DNA of 49,529 nt from Clostridiales bacterium (GCA_031275485.1 JAISOS010000020.1:1-49529), one strand, 5' to 3'. Shown: positions 1-7,915, numbered from the stretch's first letter. A program made the numbers and translations. The notes: generated by a model from the letters alone, not told the origin.

Positions 1-32
1 AAGTAGTTTTTTGTGTTTATTTATGAAAAAGG

Positions 33-54
33 CGAGAGAAGTCTCGTTTTTTTT
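33..54 (+). terminator. Rho-independent terminator
   Basis: A 5-bp stem CGAGA/TCTCG with a GAAG loop is followed by eight T residues. It probably ends a plus-strand gene lying to the left of the window. The stem is short but the U-tract is strong. Confidence 0.6.
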
Positions 55-204
55 GATTGAGGAGAAGCACTTTTACCGCATAGCTGAGTTGTTAAGCTGT
101 ATATTTATGCAAAATACAAGCCTTTCGGTTATGTTGCCGGGGGGCTTAATTGTTTTATAGCGGGAAGTGTATTTTATGCAAACAAAAGGAATGTCGGGGA
201 AGGC

Positions 205-233
205 TTGATTTTTGTTTTGCGGAGTGATATATA
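205..233 (+). promoter_or_regulatory. Split promoter of first small-gene copy
   Basis: TTGATT at 205-210 and TATATA at 228-233 are 17 bp apart. They match the promoter at 1147-1175 that lies just in front of the second gene copy. Here about 150 bp of extra DNA, including the hairpin element at 295-389, separates this sequence from the SD and start codon. A TATACT remnant lies at 387-392. The first copy may therefore be expressed differently or not at all. Confidence 0.5.
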
Positions 234-294
234 CTAATTAAACTTTAACTTTTTTAAGACGGCGCGGGCGGCAAGCCGCCCGTTTAATGCCGTT

Positions 295-389
295 TATAGT
301 GATTACATGCAAAAAGCAAAGCTTTTTGCATACCGCATTTACGCGGTTTAAATTGTGCCCGCGGCGCAATTTAAAATGTAATTACTATA
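295..389. repeat. Short inverted-repeat element (MITE-like)
   Basis: The ends at 295-308 and 376-389 are inverted repeats matching at 13 of 14 positions. Inside are two more stems: ATGCAAAAAGC with GCTTTTTGCAT (307-317/321-331) and TTTAAATTG with CAATTTAAA (347-355/367-375). The paralogous upstream region at 1141-1209 lacks this DNA, so it looks like an insertion into a duplicated promoter region. A GC hairpin just outside it (GGGCGGC aa GCCGCCC, 267-282) may belong to the same insertion. Confidence 0.55.
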
Positions 390-425
390 CTATTAAAGAA
401 AAATAGGGTTCGGAGGTTTTAAAGT

Positions 426-773
426 ATGGAAGGCAGAATGTTTAAAGCAAGTGTTCTTTTGGACAACGACAAGATATTGAAAGAGGGAAAATACGACATC
501 AAAACCATATATTACAACGTCGAAAAGGCGTACACAGACAGAGGCTTTATCCGCGATTATGATTTACCCGATGGGTCTATGATGTTCTACGGGGTGAATG
601 GGTGGAAAGACGGCGACGGTATGATGAAAGCGTCATATTTTTTGCAAGTGCAAAATTGGTTTATGAGGTATGTCAGAGAATGGACGCATTATGAAAACGA
701 ACAATGTAAATACAGAAATACTTTCGGGGAAGTCGATATGTTAAAAACTATTAAATGGGCGGCTTGTTTTTAA
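426..773 (+). CDS. Small paralogous protein, possible VapD/Cas2-like fold (copy 1)
   Basis: A 115-aa protein, about 80% identical by eye to the product of 1210-1569 over its first 100 residues. I do not recognise a named family. The order of predicted elements (strand FKASVLLD, helix, strand, strand MMFYGVNG, long amphipathic helix about 68-95) resembles the ferredoxin-like plan of VapD and Cas2. The start has a strong GGAGG about 8 nt upstream. Unlike copy 2 it is not followed by the VapD-like gene; its last residues diverge and the GTATATAC array comes next. It may be an orphan antitoxin or partner subunit left by duplication. That role is inference. Confidence 0.7.
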   Translation: MEGRMFKASVLLDNDKILKEGKYDIKTIYYNVEKAYTDRGFIRDYDLPDGSMMFYGVNGWKDGDGMMKASYFLQVQNWFMRYVREWTHYENEQCKYRNTFGEVDMLKTIKWAACF

Positions 774-927
774 ATTTTCGTGCGATTTTTCTTTTTGTGT
801 TTTTAAGTTTACGCGGGCGAAGCCGTTGAGTAACCGCAAAAAGCCCGTAATGACGCGATTTGGGGAGGGATAACTTTCATTGAAAAAATAATCGACGGGA
901 AAAACGGGGTTCTACGGTGTTAAAAGC

Positions 928-1071
928 GTATATACAGAATTTTGTATATACGTTTTTTGGGAGCAATCCCGACGTACATACAGAAGTTTCGTATATATAA
1001 TTGCGGCGGATTGAGTGTATATACGTGATTTTGTATATACGTTTGCCGTATATACAAGAATTTGTATATAC
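928..1071. repeat. GTATATAC palindrome array 1
   Basis: Six exact GTATATAC octamers start at 928, 944, 1017, 1033, 1048 and 1064, with degenerate versions between them (near 974 and 991). Adjacent copies are 15-16 bp apart, about one and a half helical turns. The block is duplicated as array 2, with long identical stretches between the octamers. Reading frames across it encode only repeated VYT/IYT tripeptides and are spurious. Confidence 0.9.
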
Positions 1072-1146
1072 AAAAAGAGAGGAGCGCGGGAAGCTTGAAC
1101 ACACAAGAAAAAATAAGAAACGCAAGTGAAAAAATCGGGTAAAGGC

Positions 1147-1175
1147 TTGATTTTTGCTTTGCGAAGTGATATACT
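1147..1175 (+). promoter_or_regulatory. Sigma-A promoter of the VapD-pair operon
   Basis: TTGATT (1147-1152), a 17-bp spacer and TATACT (1170-1175) lie 35 bp upstream of the start at 1210. An SD GGAGGT at 1197-1202 precedes that start. Confidence 0.7.
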
Positions 1176-1209
1176 ATTAAAGAAAAAGTAAGCTTCGGAG
1201 GTTTAAGCT

Positions 1210-1569
1210 ATGGAAGGCAGAATGTTTAAGGTGAGCGTTCTTTTGGACAACGATAAGATATTGAAAGAGGGGAAATACGATATTAAAACCATATATTACA
1301 ATGTCGAAAAGGCGTATACTGATAACGGCTTTATCCGTGATTACGATTTACCCGACGGCTCTATGATGTTTTACGGCGTAAACGGTTGGGCTGACGGTGA
1401 CGGGATGATGTTTGCTCAATATTTTCTTCAACGGCAAAACTGGTTTATGCGATACATCAAAGAATGGGTTGCGTACGAAAACGAGCAATGCAAGTACAGA
1501 GATGTTTTTGGAAAAGTCGATATAATACAATCTATTAAACGAGCGGAGAGGATTGCAAGTGCATTCTAA
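1210..1569 (+). CDS. Small paralogous protein, possible VapD/Cas2-like fold (copy 2)
   Basis: A 119-aa paralogue of the 426-773 product. It shares the N-terminal MEGRMFK, the DIKTIYYNVEKAYTD helix and the acidic DGDGMM segment before a long aromatic-rich helix (about 70-95). The start is set by GGAGGT seven bases upstream. Its 3' end overlaps the next gene by about 11 bp, so the two are probably translationally coupled. Overlap with a VapD-like RNase suggests a toxin-antitoxin style pair or a two-subunit VapD-fold complex. No catalytic motif is obvious, and the family is not one I can name. Confidence 0.8.
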   Translation: MEGRMFKVSVLLDNDKILKEGKYDIKTIYYNVEKAYTDNGFIRDYDLPDGSMMFYGVNGWADGDGMMFAQYFLQRQNWFMRYIKEWVAYENEQCKYRDVFGKVDIIQSIKRAERIASAF

Positions 1570-2152
1570 CGATAAAGAAACGAATAGCTTAAATAGTAAA
1601 AAGGTTGTTAATTTTGACCTTAATATAAATGCAGTAAAACTTGCTATTGCCAAAGGTGAAGCTAAGTTTAAAAGTCATACGACAGCCTACGATAAAATAA
1701 GACGTTTTTTAACAAAAAGCGGCTTTGAACACGAACAGGGTTCTGCATACATATCAAAGGACGTTATGAGTTTAAACGATACAAGAACTACGTTTTTCAA
1801 ATTAGGCGAAAAAAATCCGTGGTTAGTATCGTGTATGCCTAAGTGTCGTTTATCGAGCTTTGAGGACGGAGCTTTGACTTATACGGATTTAATGACGGAC
1901 ATTAAAAACGGTGCGAATACGCCAAGCGGTGATATGACTTCCGTGCCGAGCAACTATAAGCCTACCCGCAATCCGAGGGAGAAAGCGCAAGCGGACGCGT
2001 TGAGAGAAACGCTTAGAGGCGGTACGGACTTTACGGAAATCAGGACGGCGCATGCCCATCAAAGAGGAGCGGAAACCGGAGAGGCGGGCGTGTACGGAGC
2101 GGCAAAAGATCCGGCGCAGACGGGAACGCCGCCGGCTAAAAATAAGGGCTAA
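1559..2152 (+). CDS. VapD-like protein with C-terminal tail
   Basis: About 197 aa. Residues ~15-110 resemble VapD (virulence-associated protein D, a Cas2-like mRNA endoribonuclease): an initial FDL strand, a helix ending in a short 'SGF' turn, a 'QGSAY' strand, then a helix and a conserved-looking 'WLVSCMPKCRLSSF' segment. The usual VapD is about 90-100 aa; this one adds ~85 residues rich in T, G, R and A that look disordered. I prefer the GTG at 1559 because GGAGAGG lies about nine bases upstream; a TTG at 1553 is only three bases from it. The gene overlaps 1210-1569. Assignment as an RNase toxin is by family resemblance only. Confidence 0.65.
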   Translation: MHSNDKETNSLNSKKVVNFDLNINAVKLAIAKGEAKFKSHTTAYDKIRRFLTKSGFEHEQGSAYISKDVMSLNDTRTTFFKLGEKNPWLVSCMPKCRLSSFEDGALTYTDLMTDIKNGANTPSGDMTSVPSNYKPTRNPREKAQADALRETLRGGTDFTEIRTAHAHQRGAETGEAGVYGAAKDPAQTGTPPAKNKG

Positions 2153-2259
2153 GGATAACGGCGCGGGAATGTAGGATATAAGGGCTGAAATAAAAAAGTA
2201 TACCGTGCGCGTGACGGCACACGCGGGAAGCTGGAATGTAGGATATAAAGCAAAAAATC

Positions 2260-2505
2260 GTATATACTTGGAAAACGTATATACGATTTTTTATTGTTTT
2301 GGGTATATATACGGAATTTTGTATATACGCTTTTTGGAGCAATCCCGGCGTATATACAGAAGTTTCGTATATATAGTTGCGGCGGATTGAGTGTATGTTA
2401 CGGAATTTTGTATATAAGTTTGCCGTATATACATTTTTTGTATATACACTCTTTAAAAGGATTTGAACGTATGCGGGATTTCGTATATACGTTATTTGTA
2501 TATAC
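2260..2505. repeat. GTATATAC palindrome array 2
   Basis: Eight exact octamers start at 2260, 2277, 2321, 2350, 2425, 2440, 2483 and 2498, with near-matches at about 2303, 2367, 2410 and 2512. The stretch 2300-2450 is a diverged direct copy of 928-1071, including the interval GCGGCGGATTGAGTGTAT. A second short direct repeat, GGAATGTAGGATATAA, occurs near 2166 and 2233. Confidence 0.9.
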
Positions 2506-2521
2506 AAGATTTGTATATATG

Positions 2522-2716
2522 CTATTTTTTCTCCGTACATTTTTTAATGAATTCGTTTAGCAGTTTTGAGCGGTCGGTGCCGTTTTCTTTTGCATAGTCG
2601 CCGAATTTATCCCAGAGGCGTTCGTCGGTTCGGAGGGTTACTAACAGCGGACGTTTCGGAAGCGGTTTATCCGTGCCGAGGATAGAGGTTATTATATTCT
2701 TGTTCGGGTTCAGCAT
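2522..2716 (-). CDS. Ribbon-helix-helix DNA-binding protein (candidate centromere binder)
   Basis: A 64-aa protein. Residues ~22-62 fit a CopG/MetJ-type fold: a strand 'RPLLVTLRTDERLW', a helix 'DKFGDYAKENG', the turn 'TDRS' and a second helix 'KLLNEFIKKC'. Such proteins bind short palindromes as dimers and stack on tandem sites. The start has GGAG about nine bases upstream. It lies directly downstream of the ParA half-gene and between GTATATAC arrays 2 and 3, the layout of type Ib partition loci (ParA, RHH ParB, iteron centromere). I infer that it binds the arrays. It could instead be an antitoxin or a transcription repressor. Confidence 0.75.
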   Translation of the reverse strand: MLNPNKNIITSILGTDKPLPKRPLLVTLRTDERLWDKFGDYAKENGTDRSKLLNEFIKKCTEKK

Positions 2717-2761
2717 TATTAAAAATCTCCTTAAATTTTTTTGTGCGTTCGGATATTTGCC

Positions 2762-2850
2762 GTATATACGTTTTTTGTATATACAAAATTAAATAATCGA
2801 CTTAATTTTTTTTGTGCGGTCAAAGAGTTGATAGTTCTTACTGTATATAC
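2762..2850. repeat. GTATATAC palindrome array 3
   Basis: Three exact octamers start at 2762, 2777 and 2843, with a GCATATAC variant near 2858. The pair at 2762/2777 has the 15-bp spacing of the other arrays. The array lies between the two minus-strand genes for the ParA half and the RHH protein, directly upstream of the latter. Confidence 0.85.
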
Positions 2851-2869
2851 GTTTTTTGCATATACAAAA

Positions 2870-4219
2870 TTAAACAATCGGCGGTTTGCTAAGCTCGACG
2901 TCGATAAATTCCTCGATAAACTCCGTGTAATCGGCGGCTGCGGGGGTGTGAGAGAGAAACGGGTTTCCGGATAGCGCTGCGCCGGACGCGCTCGAGCGTA
3001 TACGGGATTTAAAGACGGGTATTTTTCGCGGTTCGGCTATGCCGCATATTTTTTCGATAATCCGTGCGGAGCTTTTGCGGCGTTTATCGTGCATAGTGAT
3101 AAGAAACCCGGCGATAGCAATTTCGGCGTTCAGGGCTTTCATACTTTCGATAGTTTCGAGCAGAAGCTCCACGCCTTTGAGCGAGGCTTCCTCGGGCTTA
3201 ATGGGTACGATGACGCGCTCTGCTGCTGCAAGCGCGTTGACGGTTACGACGGAGAGAGAGGGGGATGTATCGATAACGCAATAGTCGTATTTGTCTTCGA
3301 TACGCCTTAGAGCCGCGGCTAAATAGACGGCGGCGAACGTAAAAGCGTTAATGTCGTCCACCTTGTAGCCGCGTCCGGTGAATTTAAGTTTTTTAGGGAC
3401 TATATAATCAATGTATTTATCCGGAGCAATGCCGTCGATTTCGCGTTCGTCGAAAAATCGCGTGTGGCAGTATTTAAGGAAATTGACGGTTTCCTTAGCG
3501 TTCAGCTCAGCGCCGCCGATTTCACATTGTTTGAGAGCGGAAACGGCGAGTTGTACGGTTTCGAGCAGGTTTTTTTCGATATTGCCGTAAAAAACCAAAT
3601 AAAAAAACGGTCTGTATTGTTTATCGAGGTTGTTTATGCGGTCTATTTGTTCGATACGCGCTTTTAGAATATCGCGTTTGACGGGGTCGGCCGCTTCTTC
3701 TACGCGCTTAAAGAGCGCGGAAGAAAAAGCGTCGAGGTTTAACGGTCGGTCAATTTTGACTATATCGAGCGAGCTTCCCTCGTCGATCAGTTTTATAACG
3801 CGCTCGAATATAGATATTTTTTGGTCTTGAGAATACTCTTCGAGCAGAGAAAATTCGATTTGTCCGACGGACACGACCTTGCCGAAATAAGAGGGATACG
3901 CTATGAGTCCGTCCTCGCGTATAGACGTATACGGGACAAAGCGTTTGACGTCCTTGCCGGAGAATTCTTTTTTTGCGAAAGAGAATTCGATAATCGAGCC
4001 GAGGTTGTTATAAAGCCTACCGCCTCCGTCCATAGGCGCGAACATTGGCGCGGCGAACACGATAGAAAATATTGCGATAAAGCCCTTGCCGGGCAGGTCT
4101 GAAAAGACTATAAGCCCTAAAAAAAGCAGATAGACGCCGCCGGCGACAAAGTCCCAAAGCGTTAGATTTTTGAATATAGTCGAGTTTATTTTTGTATTTT
4201 TCGGTATTATTCTTGCCAT
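2870..4219 (-). CDS. Chimera: VirB4/TraE N-terminal half fused to ParA C-terminal half
   Basis: A 449-aa in-frame fusion of two unrelated families. Residues 1-~288 match the N-terminal part of Gram-positive VirB4/TraE conjugation ATPases: PrgI-like paired membrane segments at ~22-62, 'IREDGLIAYPSYFGKV', 'IDRPLNLDAF', 'NLDKQYRPFFYLV' and 'FDEREIDGIAPDKYIDYI'. Residues ~290-449 match the C-terminal two thirds of ParA/Soj ('YDYCVIDTSPSL' at ~311-322, then 'VIVPIKPEEASLKGVELL'). The VirB4 ATPase core (Walker A and B) and the ParA deviant Walker A are both absent, so neither activity is expected. The junction is near 3345-3360 on the plus strand. The start has AAGGA ten bases upstream. It could be a true deletion or an assembly join. 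Confidence 0.85.
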   Translation of the reverse strand: MARIIPKNTKINSTIFKNLTLWDFVAGGVYLLFLGLIVFSDLPGKGFIAIFSIVFAAPMFAPMDGGGRLYNNLGSIIEFSFAKKEFSGKDVKRFVPYTSIREDGLIAYPSYFGKVVSVGQIEFSLLEEYSQDQKISIFERVIKLIDEGSSLDIVKIDRPLNLDAFSSALFKRVEEAADPVKRDILKARIEQIDRINNLDKQYRPFFYLVFYGNIEKNLLETVQLAVSALKQCEIGGAELNAKETVNFLKYCHTRFFDEREIDGIAPDKYIDYIVPKKLKFTGRGYKVDDINAFTFAAVYLAAALRRIEDKYDYCVIDTSPSLSVVTVNALAAAERVIVPIKPEEASLKGVELLLETIESMKALNAEIAIAGFLITMHDKRRKSSARIIEKICGIAEPRKIPVFKSRIRSSASGAALSGNPFLSHTPAAADYTEFIEEFIDVELSKPPIV

Positions 4220-4235
4220 TGATTTTTATTCCTTT

Positions 4236-4289
4236 GTATATACGTTAAACCGTATATACGGAGTTTGTATATACGCGTTTTGTATATAC
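4236..4289. repeat. GTATATAC palindrome array 4
   Basis: Four exact octamers start at 4236, 4252, 4267 and 4282, a regular 15-16 bp spacing. The array fills the gap between virB6 and the virB4-parA chimera. Confidence 0.9.
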
Positions 4290-4291
4290 GG

Positions 4292-5749
4292 TTATTTCCA
4301 TTTTTTAGAAGGGTTGAGAATGTCGGCTTCGCGTTTTGCGTCCAAGTGTTTTTCGTAAGCGCCGAGCGCGCCGCCGCCCGTCATAAATTTTTGAGCGGCG
4401 TCGACGAAGCGTCCCGAGGATGAGCCGGATATCGGTCTTCCTGCGAGTGTATTTTTTAGGTTTTGGTAAGTCGTACCCATACTTGATTTCGCGGCGGTAT
4501 ATTTGTTGCCGAGCGCGAGCGTACCCGCGGCGTTAGCGGCGCTCTTGGCAAGACCCAGAACCCCGCCGCCGATACCGCCGGTTGCCGCGGCGGCGCCCGC
4601 CGAAACGCCCCGTCCGCCTCTGCCGCCTATTAGAATAGAACGTCCGCCGCGGGCAATCGCTCCGCCGAGAGCCATGCCCTGCATCCCGCTGTAAATCATT
4701 TGACCGAGGTTTCCGCCTTGATTAGGCTGCCCGCCGAGAAGCGAGGAAAACAAGTCCGCGCCGCCGGCTGCCGCCATAGCGCCGCCGATGATTAACACAA
4801 GAGAAAAAATGACGTTTACAAAATCGCCCTCGCCGCCGATACGGAAGGAGCCGAGTGCGTCGAGAAACATAAGAAAAACGTTAAAGGCTAAGACCGTGCC
4901 GTATACGGATAGAGTTTTAGTGATTATGTTTTCACGCCAAAGCTTAAAGCGCGAGCCGTCGTCGAGCGGTATTGACGAGAGAAAAAAAGGCATAGCGAGG
5001 TACAAAACGACTATATCGAATATACGCCGCGTCAATTTTAATAGAGCCGTGCCGATTAAAATAATCAATATCAGCGGTGTTACAAACAACAAAAATAGAT
5101 TTGTCTGATACAGATTGACAATGCCTCCGCTTTTGTAGGTTTTGTCGTTTATTTCCCAAACGATTTCGCCGTTTTCGTTTTCGTGTTCCTCGTAGCCGCC
5201 CGGGGCTTTTTCCAAGCCGAAGTCTTTGTCGTAAACGCCGAAAACCTCGTTCGGCGTCATTTTTGGAGAAAAGTTTTCGACCGTATTATTGTCGCGCCAA
5301 CCGTCGCCGTCGATAGACAGCGCGAAAATGCGTTGTGAAATCGAAAGCCCCGAGCCGGCGCTTGTAGCTTCGTCGACCATACCGAGTATTTGATTACTCA
5401 CGGCAATGCCGCCGAAAATGACGGCTTGCGCTATAAAGAAAGCTATTATCGCGCTGAAAAACTGCGCGAGGACTTTTCCTTGCGGTTTTTTGGGATTTGT
5501 CATCGATTTGATTATACCGACGACGGTAAAGAGGGCGAGGCACGCGAGGGCAATCAGCATAATCAACACGCCCGCGTTCGTTATATTTTCATTTTCTAAG
5601 AAATACGTCAATAGGTCGGTTGAAGAGCCGCCCTCGACGTTGACCTCCGAAAGCCCCGTTAACGCTCTGAACATACCCGTCATAGCGTCTAAGGCTCTCA
5701 TCATATAAAACGCGATTTGCGCGAATAGTTTTTTTATCCAAATTTCCAT
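4292..5749 (-). CDS. VirB6/TrbL-like type IV secretion membrane protein
   Basis: A 485-aa polytopic protein. Hydrophobic segments lie near residues 5-25, 60-85, 105-130, 215-240, 245-265, 280-300 and 315-340, followed by a Gly/Ala/Ser-rich hydrophilic tail ('GGRSILIGGRGGRG' and similar). This layout, next to a VirB2-like pilin and a VirB4 remnant, is typical of VirB6/TrbL channel subunits in Gram-positive conjugation systems. I place the start at the ATG at 5749 (MEIWIKK) because GGGAGG lies about nine bases upstream. A longer frame to 5842 would run into the lipoprotein gene. A large loop between segments (about 135-205) is probably extracellular. Confidence 0.8.
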   Translation of the reverse strand: MEIWIKKLFAQIAFYMMRALDAMTGMFRALTGLSEVNVEGGSSTDLLTYFLENENITNAGVLIMLIALACLALFTVVGIIKSMTNPKKPQGKVLAQFFSAIIAFFIAQAVIFGGIAVSNQILGMVDEATSAGSGLSISQRIFALSIDGDGWRDNNTVENFSPKMTPNEVFGVYDKDFGLEKAPGGYEEHENENGEIVWEINDKTYKSGGIVNLYQTNLFLLFVTPLILIILIGTALLKLTRRIFDIVVLYLAMPFFLSSIPLDDGSRFKLWRENIITKTLSVYGTVLAFNVFLMFLDALGSFRIGGEGDFVNVIFSLVLIIGGAMAAAGGADLFSSLLGGQPNQGGNLGQMIYSGMQGMALGGAIARGGRSILIGGRGGRGVSAGAAAATGGIGGGVLGLAKSAANAAGTLALGNKYTAAKSSMGTTYQNLKNTLAGRPISGSSSGRFVDAAQKFMTGGGALGAYEKHLDAKREADILNPSKKWK

Positions 5750-5766
5750 TTGCGTGCCTCCCGATG

Positions 5767-6165
5767 TTAGTTTTTCTTTTTTAGTTTCATATAAGCGATA
5801 TTCATATTCTTGCCGCCGGATATTTCGACGGTTTCGTACCAACGTTCCTCTTTTTCGAGATAATCTTTATGCTCCGCAATACGCCAATTTTTATTTTTTT
5901 TGTCGAAAGACCAATAGAGCCTTATTCTTATATCGTCGACAGAAAATCCCGCGTCGCAGGTTCCGTCCTTTTTAAATACATAAACGTCCCAGTCAAAGAC
6001 ATAAGAATTAAAGGTGGATTTGGCTTTACTGTAATCGTATTCTACGAACGTCCACTCTCCGATTATAGTATTTTTATTGACGCAGGACGTCAAAATCGTT
6101 GTGAGAGTAACGAGCATTACGAAAACGGAAACAAGAGAAGCCGCTCTTGAAGTTGTTTTTTTCAT
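5767..6165 (-). CDS. Small lipoprotein
   Basis: A 132-aa protein with a classic lipoprotein signal peptide: KK near the N-terminus, a hydrophobic core at ~9-24 and a lipobox LTSC with Cys28. The mature ~105 residues are rich in aromatic and charged residues; 'IIGEWTFVEYDY' recalls the start of lipocalin-like small surface proteins. It follows the pilin gene by ten bases, and its GGAG overlaps the pilin stop codon, so the two are probably cotranslated. The role may be as a surface component of the conjugation apparatus or an exclusion protein; the sequence does not decide. Confidence 0.8.
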   Translation of the reverse strand: MKKTTSRAASLVSVFVMLVTLTTILTSCVNKNTIIGEWTFVEYDYSKAKSTFNSYVFDWDVYVFKKDGTCDAGFSVDDIRIRLYWSFDKKNKNWRIAEHKDYLEKEERWYETVEISGGKNMNIAYMKLKKKN

Positions 6166-6175
6166 AAATCCGCTC

Positions 6176-6484
6176 CTATTGCATAGCGGTTTCGGCCCAA
6201 TTGCCGAGGAAGCCGATTAGGGCGACGGCGACGACGCCGACGACAAAAATCAACGCTAAGCCGATTAAGAAATTTTTAAGATATTCTTTGGCTTCTCTCT
6301 GCTTCTCCTGATTGCCGGCTTGCCACCATTTGAGACCGATAAATACGGCCCACACGACGACGAGCGCGCCGATGACGGATATAATGTAGGGATACGCTTG
6401 GTTTAATAAGCTTGTTAAGTTGTCCGTAAGACGGTTCAAGGCGTTTCCGTCGCCCGCCGCGATAATATTAGATATTAATTTCAT
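6176..6484 (-). CDS. VirB2/TrbC-like pilin or conjugation membrane subunit
   Basis: A 102-aa protein with two membrane segments (about 33-53 and 72-96) joined by a short charged loop containing 'GLKWWQAGNQEKQREAKEYLKN'-type residues. The N-terminal ~30 residues form an amphipathic region without a strong signal peptide. This is the usual form of VirB2-like subunits in Clostridia ICEs, which lie just before virB6 as here. The SD is weak (GAGAAAATAAA before ATG). Confidence 0.75.
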   Translation of the reverse strand: MKLISNIIAAGDGNALNRLTDNLTSLLNQAYPYIISVIGALVVVWAVFIGLKWWQAGNQEKQREAKEYLKNFLIGLALIFVVGVVAVALIGFLGNWAETAMQ

Positions 6485-6500
6485 TTTATTTTCTCGTATA

Positions 6501-6545
6501 ATGATGTTGTTGGGATTTAACCGGAAATACGGTTAGCAACATCAT
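6501..6545. promoter_or_regulatory. Nested hairpin between surface-protein remnant and pilin gene
   Basis: Outer arms ATGATGTTG (6501-6509) and CAACATCAT (6537-6545) enclose an inner stem AACCG (6519-6523) with CGGTT (6530-6534). On the plus strand a run of T follows. It could be a terminator or an mRNA-processing hairpin for the downstream pilin operon. It is flanked by palindrome array 5. Confidence 0.5.
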
Positions 6546-6556
6546 GTTTTTTGTTT

Positions 6557-6609
6557 GTATATACGTTGCCCGTATATACGCTCTTTGTATATACAATTTT
6601 TGTATATAC
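6557..6609. repeat. GTATATAC palindrome array 5
   Basis: Four exact octamers start at 6557, 6572, 6587 and 6602, at exactly 15-bp intervals. This is the most regular of the five arrays. Confidence 0.9.
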
Positions 6610-6667
6610 GGTTTTGATGTAAACCTCTTTTGTTTATCCCGTGTTATAGTACATTGTCGATACCTCC

Positions 6668-7915
6668 CTAAAATACTTTGAAAAAGCGTCCTCGTATTAC
6701 GAATACGGCGCCGGCTATAAGACCGAGAGCCGCTAAAACTATGAGGATTATAGAAAACGTGTTTAATGTACTTTTGATTTCAAACGTATAACTGTTTTCG
6801 TTGCCTAAATCGTCCATTAAAATCAATAAATAATTGCCTTTATCTTTAACCGATTGCGTTATGCGGAAGTCCTCGACAAGTACGCCGTCTTTATATAACG
6901 CCGCCGTAACGTTTTCTTTGGTGAGGTGTGTAAAGCTGTATGCGCCGGATTTTTCTATGATAGTTACTTCCGGCGGCGTGTTGTCTACGGTTATGTCGAA
7001 CGAGTAGAAAGTCCCGGTCGAATTGTCTTTTAACGTTAGGTTATATTTTCCGCTGTCGGTAAGTACAAGCGCGCCGCTTTGAAGCTCGATTGCTTCGGCG
7101 CCTTTCGATACGCGGGTAAGGGAGAAGCCGTCGGGAGTATAGAACGTAAGCTCCCGTACCCGCGAGGGAAGGATTTCAAAGGTAAGAGTTAGGACGTTTC
7201 CTGCGTTATCGATTGCCGTTATTAAATACATTCCCGGCGCGGAGTAACGGGTATCCGTGGCGGTATCGGCGCCGTTCAGCGTAACGGTTTCTTTGACCTC
7301 CTCGGAAAATTTTACCGTTGCGGCGCTTGCGGTTATTAAGCCGTTTGCGACGGTAGCGGAATAGGCTACGTGCTTGTCGATAGTAAACCACGCCGTTGAG
7401 ACGTTTCCGGCTTTGTCGGTCGCCTTGAAATAGTACGTTCCCTCCGCGTCGTAAATTTTACCGTTTTCGATAATTCCTTTTGTGTTTACAAAATTACTTG
7501 TCGTTTCATAGACGACGGCGTCCGCGTCGTCGATTCGCACCGTCACGTCTTTATTGGACAGATTATCCGCGACGTTTTCAAGTAGAAATTCAGGCGGTGT
7601 GAAATCGAGAATCAGAGTGAACGTAACGACGTTTCCGTACATATCCTCGATTAAAGCCGTATATTCACCCTCCGTACCGAGCGTAGCGCCGTAAACGTAC
7701 ATTTCATTGTTTTTATCTACACAAGAAAATATTTTGAATTCTTCGCCGACGGTAATTTTTTGAGCTTTGTTAGATAGATAGACGCTGTCCGACACGTGAG
7801 CGGGAGAAGCGGAGAACGAAAAGGTTACCTCGCTGTCAAGATAGACTGTAAAAACGGCGGCGTTGCCTACATTGTCCGTTATAGTAAAAGTATAAAGCCC
7901 GTTTGCGGAGACTCC
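6668..7915 (-). pseudogene. 3' remnant of an Ig-repeat cell-surface protein
   Basis: The frame encodes about 415 residues of repeated ~70-90 aa Ig-like modules with the recurring pattern 'G-x-Y-x(5)-D-x-x-GN-x(4)-TF-x-I', then one membrane segment at the C-terminus and a short basic tail (GRFFKVF). The frame is in phase from about 7915 ('GVSANGLYTFTITDNVGN') but has no plausible start. It runs into a stop right at the join with the 3' part of the RHH gene. The 5' part, including any signal peptide, is therefore missing. In an intact ICE this would be an adhesin for mating-pair contact. A deletion or an assembly join explains the break; the GTG at 7795 is not a convincing start. Confidence 0.75.

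Noticed and set aside
877-1125. Overlapping reading frames rich in VYT/IYT across array 1 (and similar ones over 2136-2560)
   Set aside because: They are translations of the GTATATAC repeats in several frames, with no SD and no protein-like composition.
928-2505. CRISPR array
   Set aside because: The repeated unit is an 8-bp palindrome at 15-bp pitch without spacer-length unique sequence, and no cas genes are present; the Cas2-like resemblance of the VapD pair is a fold similarity only.
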